Of a stretch of 64,000 nucleotides of DNA, positions 63,254-64,000 are shown one piece after another; positions within the stretch are counted from its first letter, which is position 1, and every line of letters begins with the position of its first letter. The stretch is from Vibrio pacinii DSM 19139. GTDB taxonomy: Bacteria; Pseudomonadota; Gammaproteobacteria; Enterobacterales; Vibrionaceae. The notes beneath the pieces were generated by a model. It searched no databases and had not been told where the DNA came from. It saw nothing but the letters and a program-made list of their open reading frames with translations. The DNA is taken from the NCBI RefSeq assembly GCF_000711795.1, contig NZ_KL543977.1, forward strand, positions 261,119 to 325,118, written 5' to 3'. The translations under genes and the position numbers were made by a program.

Positions 63254-63674
63254 TTGCTTGATAGAATTAAAAACAATTTAAGAATGATTTTTAGAACAGA
63301 TTCGAACATTATCGATGAAAGAAATAAAGACTCAGAGGTTGAGCCACCTATATCAGGAGAATATACAGAGGACACCTCAAAAACCAAACATTTAAAAGAA
63401 GCTCACTCTTCCAACACTTCTCGTAGTACACATTGTTATGACGAAAGTGAAGAGCTTGTAAAAGTACTTCCTTCGCTTAGAGAAGAAGGCCTATATGGTC
63501 TATTAGGTAGTGCAGCCAAGACTCTTTGTTCAGGGTTTAGAGCTCAACCAGAATTAGTAATGTTGTCGTTGATGGTAAGAATATGTTCATCGATTCCAAA
63601 GGGCCAAGTAGCGTTCAGAAATGGTGCCATGATTACCGAACTACGAATGAACGGTATATCAATAATGCAAACAG
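63254..63674 (+). pseudogene. Truncated gene of unknown function, cut by an IS
   Basis: Reads from a TTG behind AAGGAA for about 140 codons; the last codons run into IS sequence and stop at once. The first 60 residues are polar and likely disordered. The rest (LREEGLYGLLGSAAKTLCSG, then PELVMLSLMVRICSSIPKGQ) recalls the region ahead of the ATPase core in DUF3987-type primase-linked proteins, where a Walker motif would follow, but that part is missing here. The likeness is by pattern only, so the family call is weak. Confidence 0.5.
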
Positions 63675-64000
63675 TGTAGTGGCATAGTGAATTTGGTCAC
63701 TTAGTTAGAGGTGATATCATCACCTCATAAGTTAACAGGTGACACTATGACAAAACGCACAAGACGACTATTTAGCGCAGAATTTAAGTTAGAAGCAGCG
63801 CAGTTAGTCCTAGACCAGAACTACTCAGTGACTGAAGCAGCCCAAGCCATGAATGTGGGTAAATCCACGATGGATAAATGGGTTCGCCAACTTAGAGGAG
63901 AGCGCCAAGGGAAAACACCGAAAGCTTCTCCTATGACCCCTGAGCAAATAGAAATTCGGGAATTGAAAAAGAAGTTGGCTCGCCTTGAAGAGCATAATGA
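63675..64000 (+). mobile_element. IS3-family insertion sequence, left end
   Basis: The left end appears at TGTAGTGGCATAGTGAATTT, directly after the truncated gene. It continues through a 72-base leader to the transposase gene and runs off the window. Its right end and target duplication cannot be checked. Confidence 0.7.
63747..64000 (+). CDS. IS3-family transposase OrfA, N-terminal part
   Basis: The ATG at 63747 with AGGTG upstream gives MTKRTRRLFSAEFKLEAAQL, then a helix-turn-helix (YSVTEAAQAMNVGKSTMDKW, about residues 26-45) and the start of a leucine-zipper-like stretch (IRELKKKLARLEEHN). This is the typical InsE/OrfA DNA-binding protein, usually joined to OrfB by a -1 frameshift. It is cut by the window edge. 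Confidence 0.93.
   Translation, partial: MTKRTRRLFSAEFKLEAAQLVLDQNYSVTEAAQAMNVGKSTMDKWVRQLRGERQGKTPKASPMTPEQIEIRELKKKLARLEEHN

Overview
The window is a stretch of a Vibrionaceae main chromosome, most likely Vibrio. Gene content and order support this: sdhCDAB-sucAB next to gltA, seqA-ybfF-fldA-fur, nagE/nagAC, recN-bamE-ratAB-smpB-ssrA, and a minor-pilin cluster beside dnaJ. From memory, the recN-smpB-ssrA and dnaK-dnaJ-pilin order matches Vibrio cholerae chromosome 1. Nearly all of the first 60.5 kb is core chromosome with moderate base composition. The last 3.5 kb is clearly more AT-rich and looks acquired.

Layout. 1-8.3 kb: TCA cycle genes. sdhCDAB, sucA and the start of sucB are on the minus strand, and citrate synthase gltA is divergent. 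8.3-15.3 kb: housekeeping genes (Nif3-like protein, DUF1853, pgm, seqA, ybfF, DUF2788, flavodoxin, a hotdog protein, fur). 15.3-21.7 kb: glnS, then the N-acetylglucosamine regulon, with nagE divergent from nagA-nagC and CRP- and NagC-like sites between them. 21.8-28.0 kb: a Kef-type antiporter, asnB, a POT peptide transporter and a TraB/GumN protein. 28.0-28.5 kb: a single tRNA-Pro gene trailed by 130-bp repeats that carry degenerate copies of its 3' end. 28.8-35.1 kb: a 46-residue membrane protein (DUF3149) behind an FNR-like site, smrA, rluF, upp, purMN, and small DUF proteins. 35.3-41.4 kb: purL, mltF and a 44-residue basic protein. 41.4-46.7 kb: tadA, a LysR regulator, the formaldehyde detoxification pair (class III alcohol dehydrogenase and S-formylglutathione hydrolase), and an AbgT-family transporter.

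47.0-49.5 kb: minor type IV pilin genes (PilV, PilX, PilW, FimT/GspH types on minus, a PilE type on plus). 49.5-55.3 kb: the DnaK chaperone machine (dnaJ, dnaK, grpE), with sigma-32-like promoters before dnaK and grpE and a dicarboxylate/amino-acid symporter in between. 55.3-60.1 kb: nadK, recN behind two LexA boxes, bamE, the ratA-rnfH pair and smpB. 60.1-60.5 kb: tmRNA (ssrA) with the tag ANDENYALAA.

60.5-64.0 kb: left end of an integrated element at ssrA. It holds two related tyrosine recombinases in tandem, then an N-terminal fragment of a third gene cut by an IS3-family insertion that runs off the window. This edge and the tRNA-Pro repeat array are the least ordinary parts of the window. 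Everything else is largely conserved core, and several well-formed regulatory sites (ArcA, CRP, NagC, PurR, FNR, LexA, sigma-32) can be read directly.
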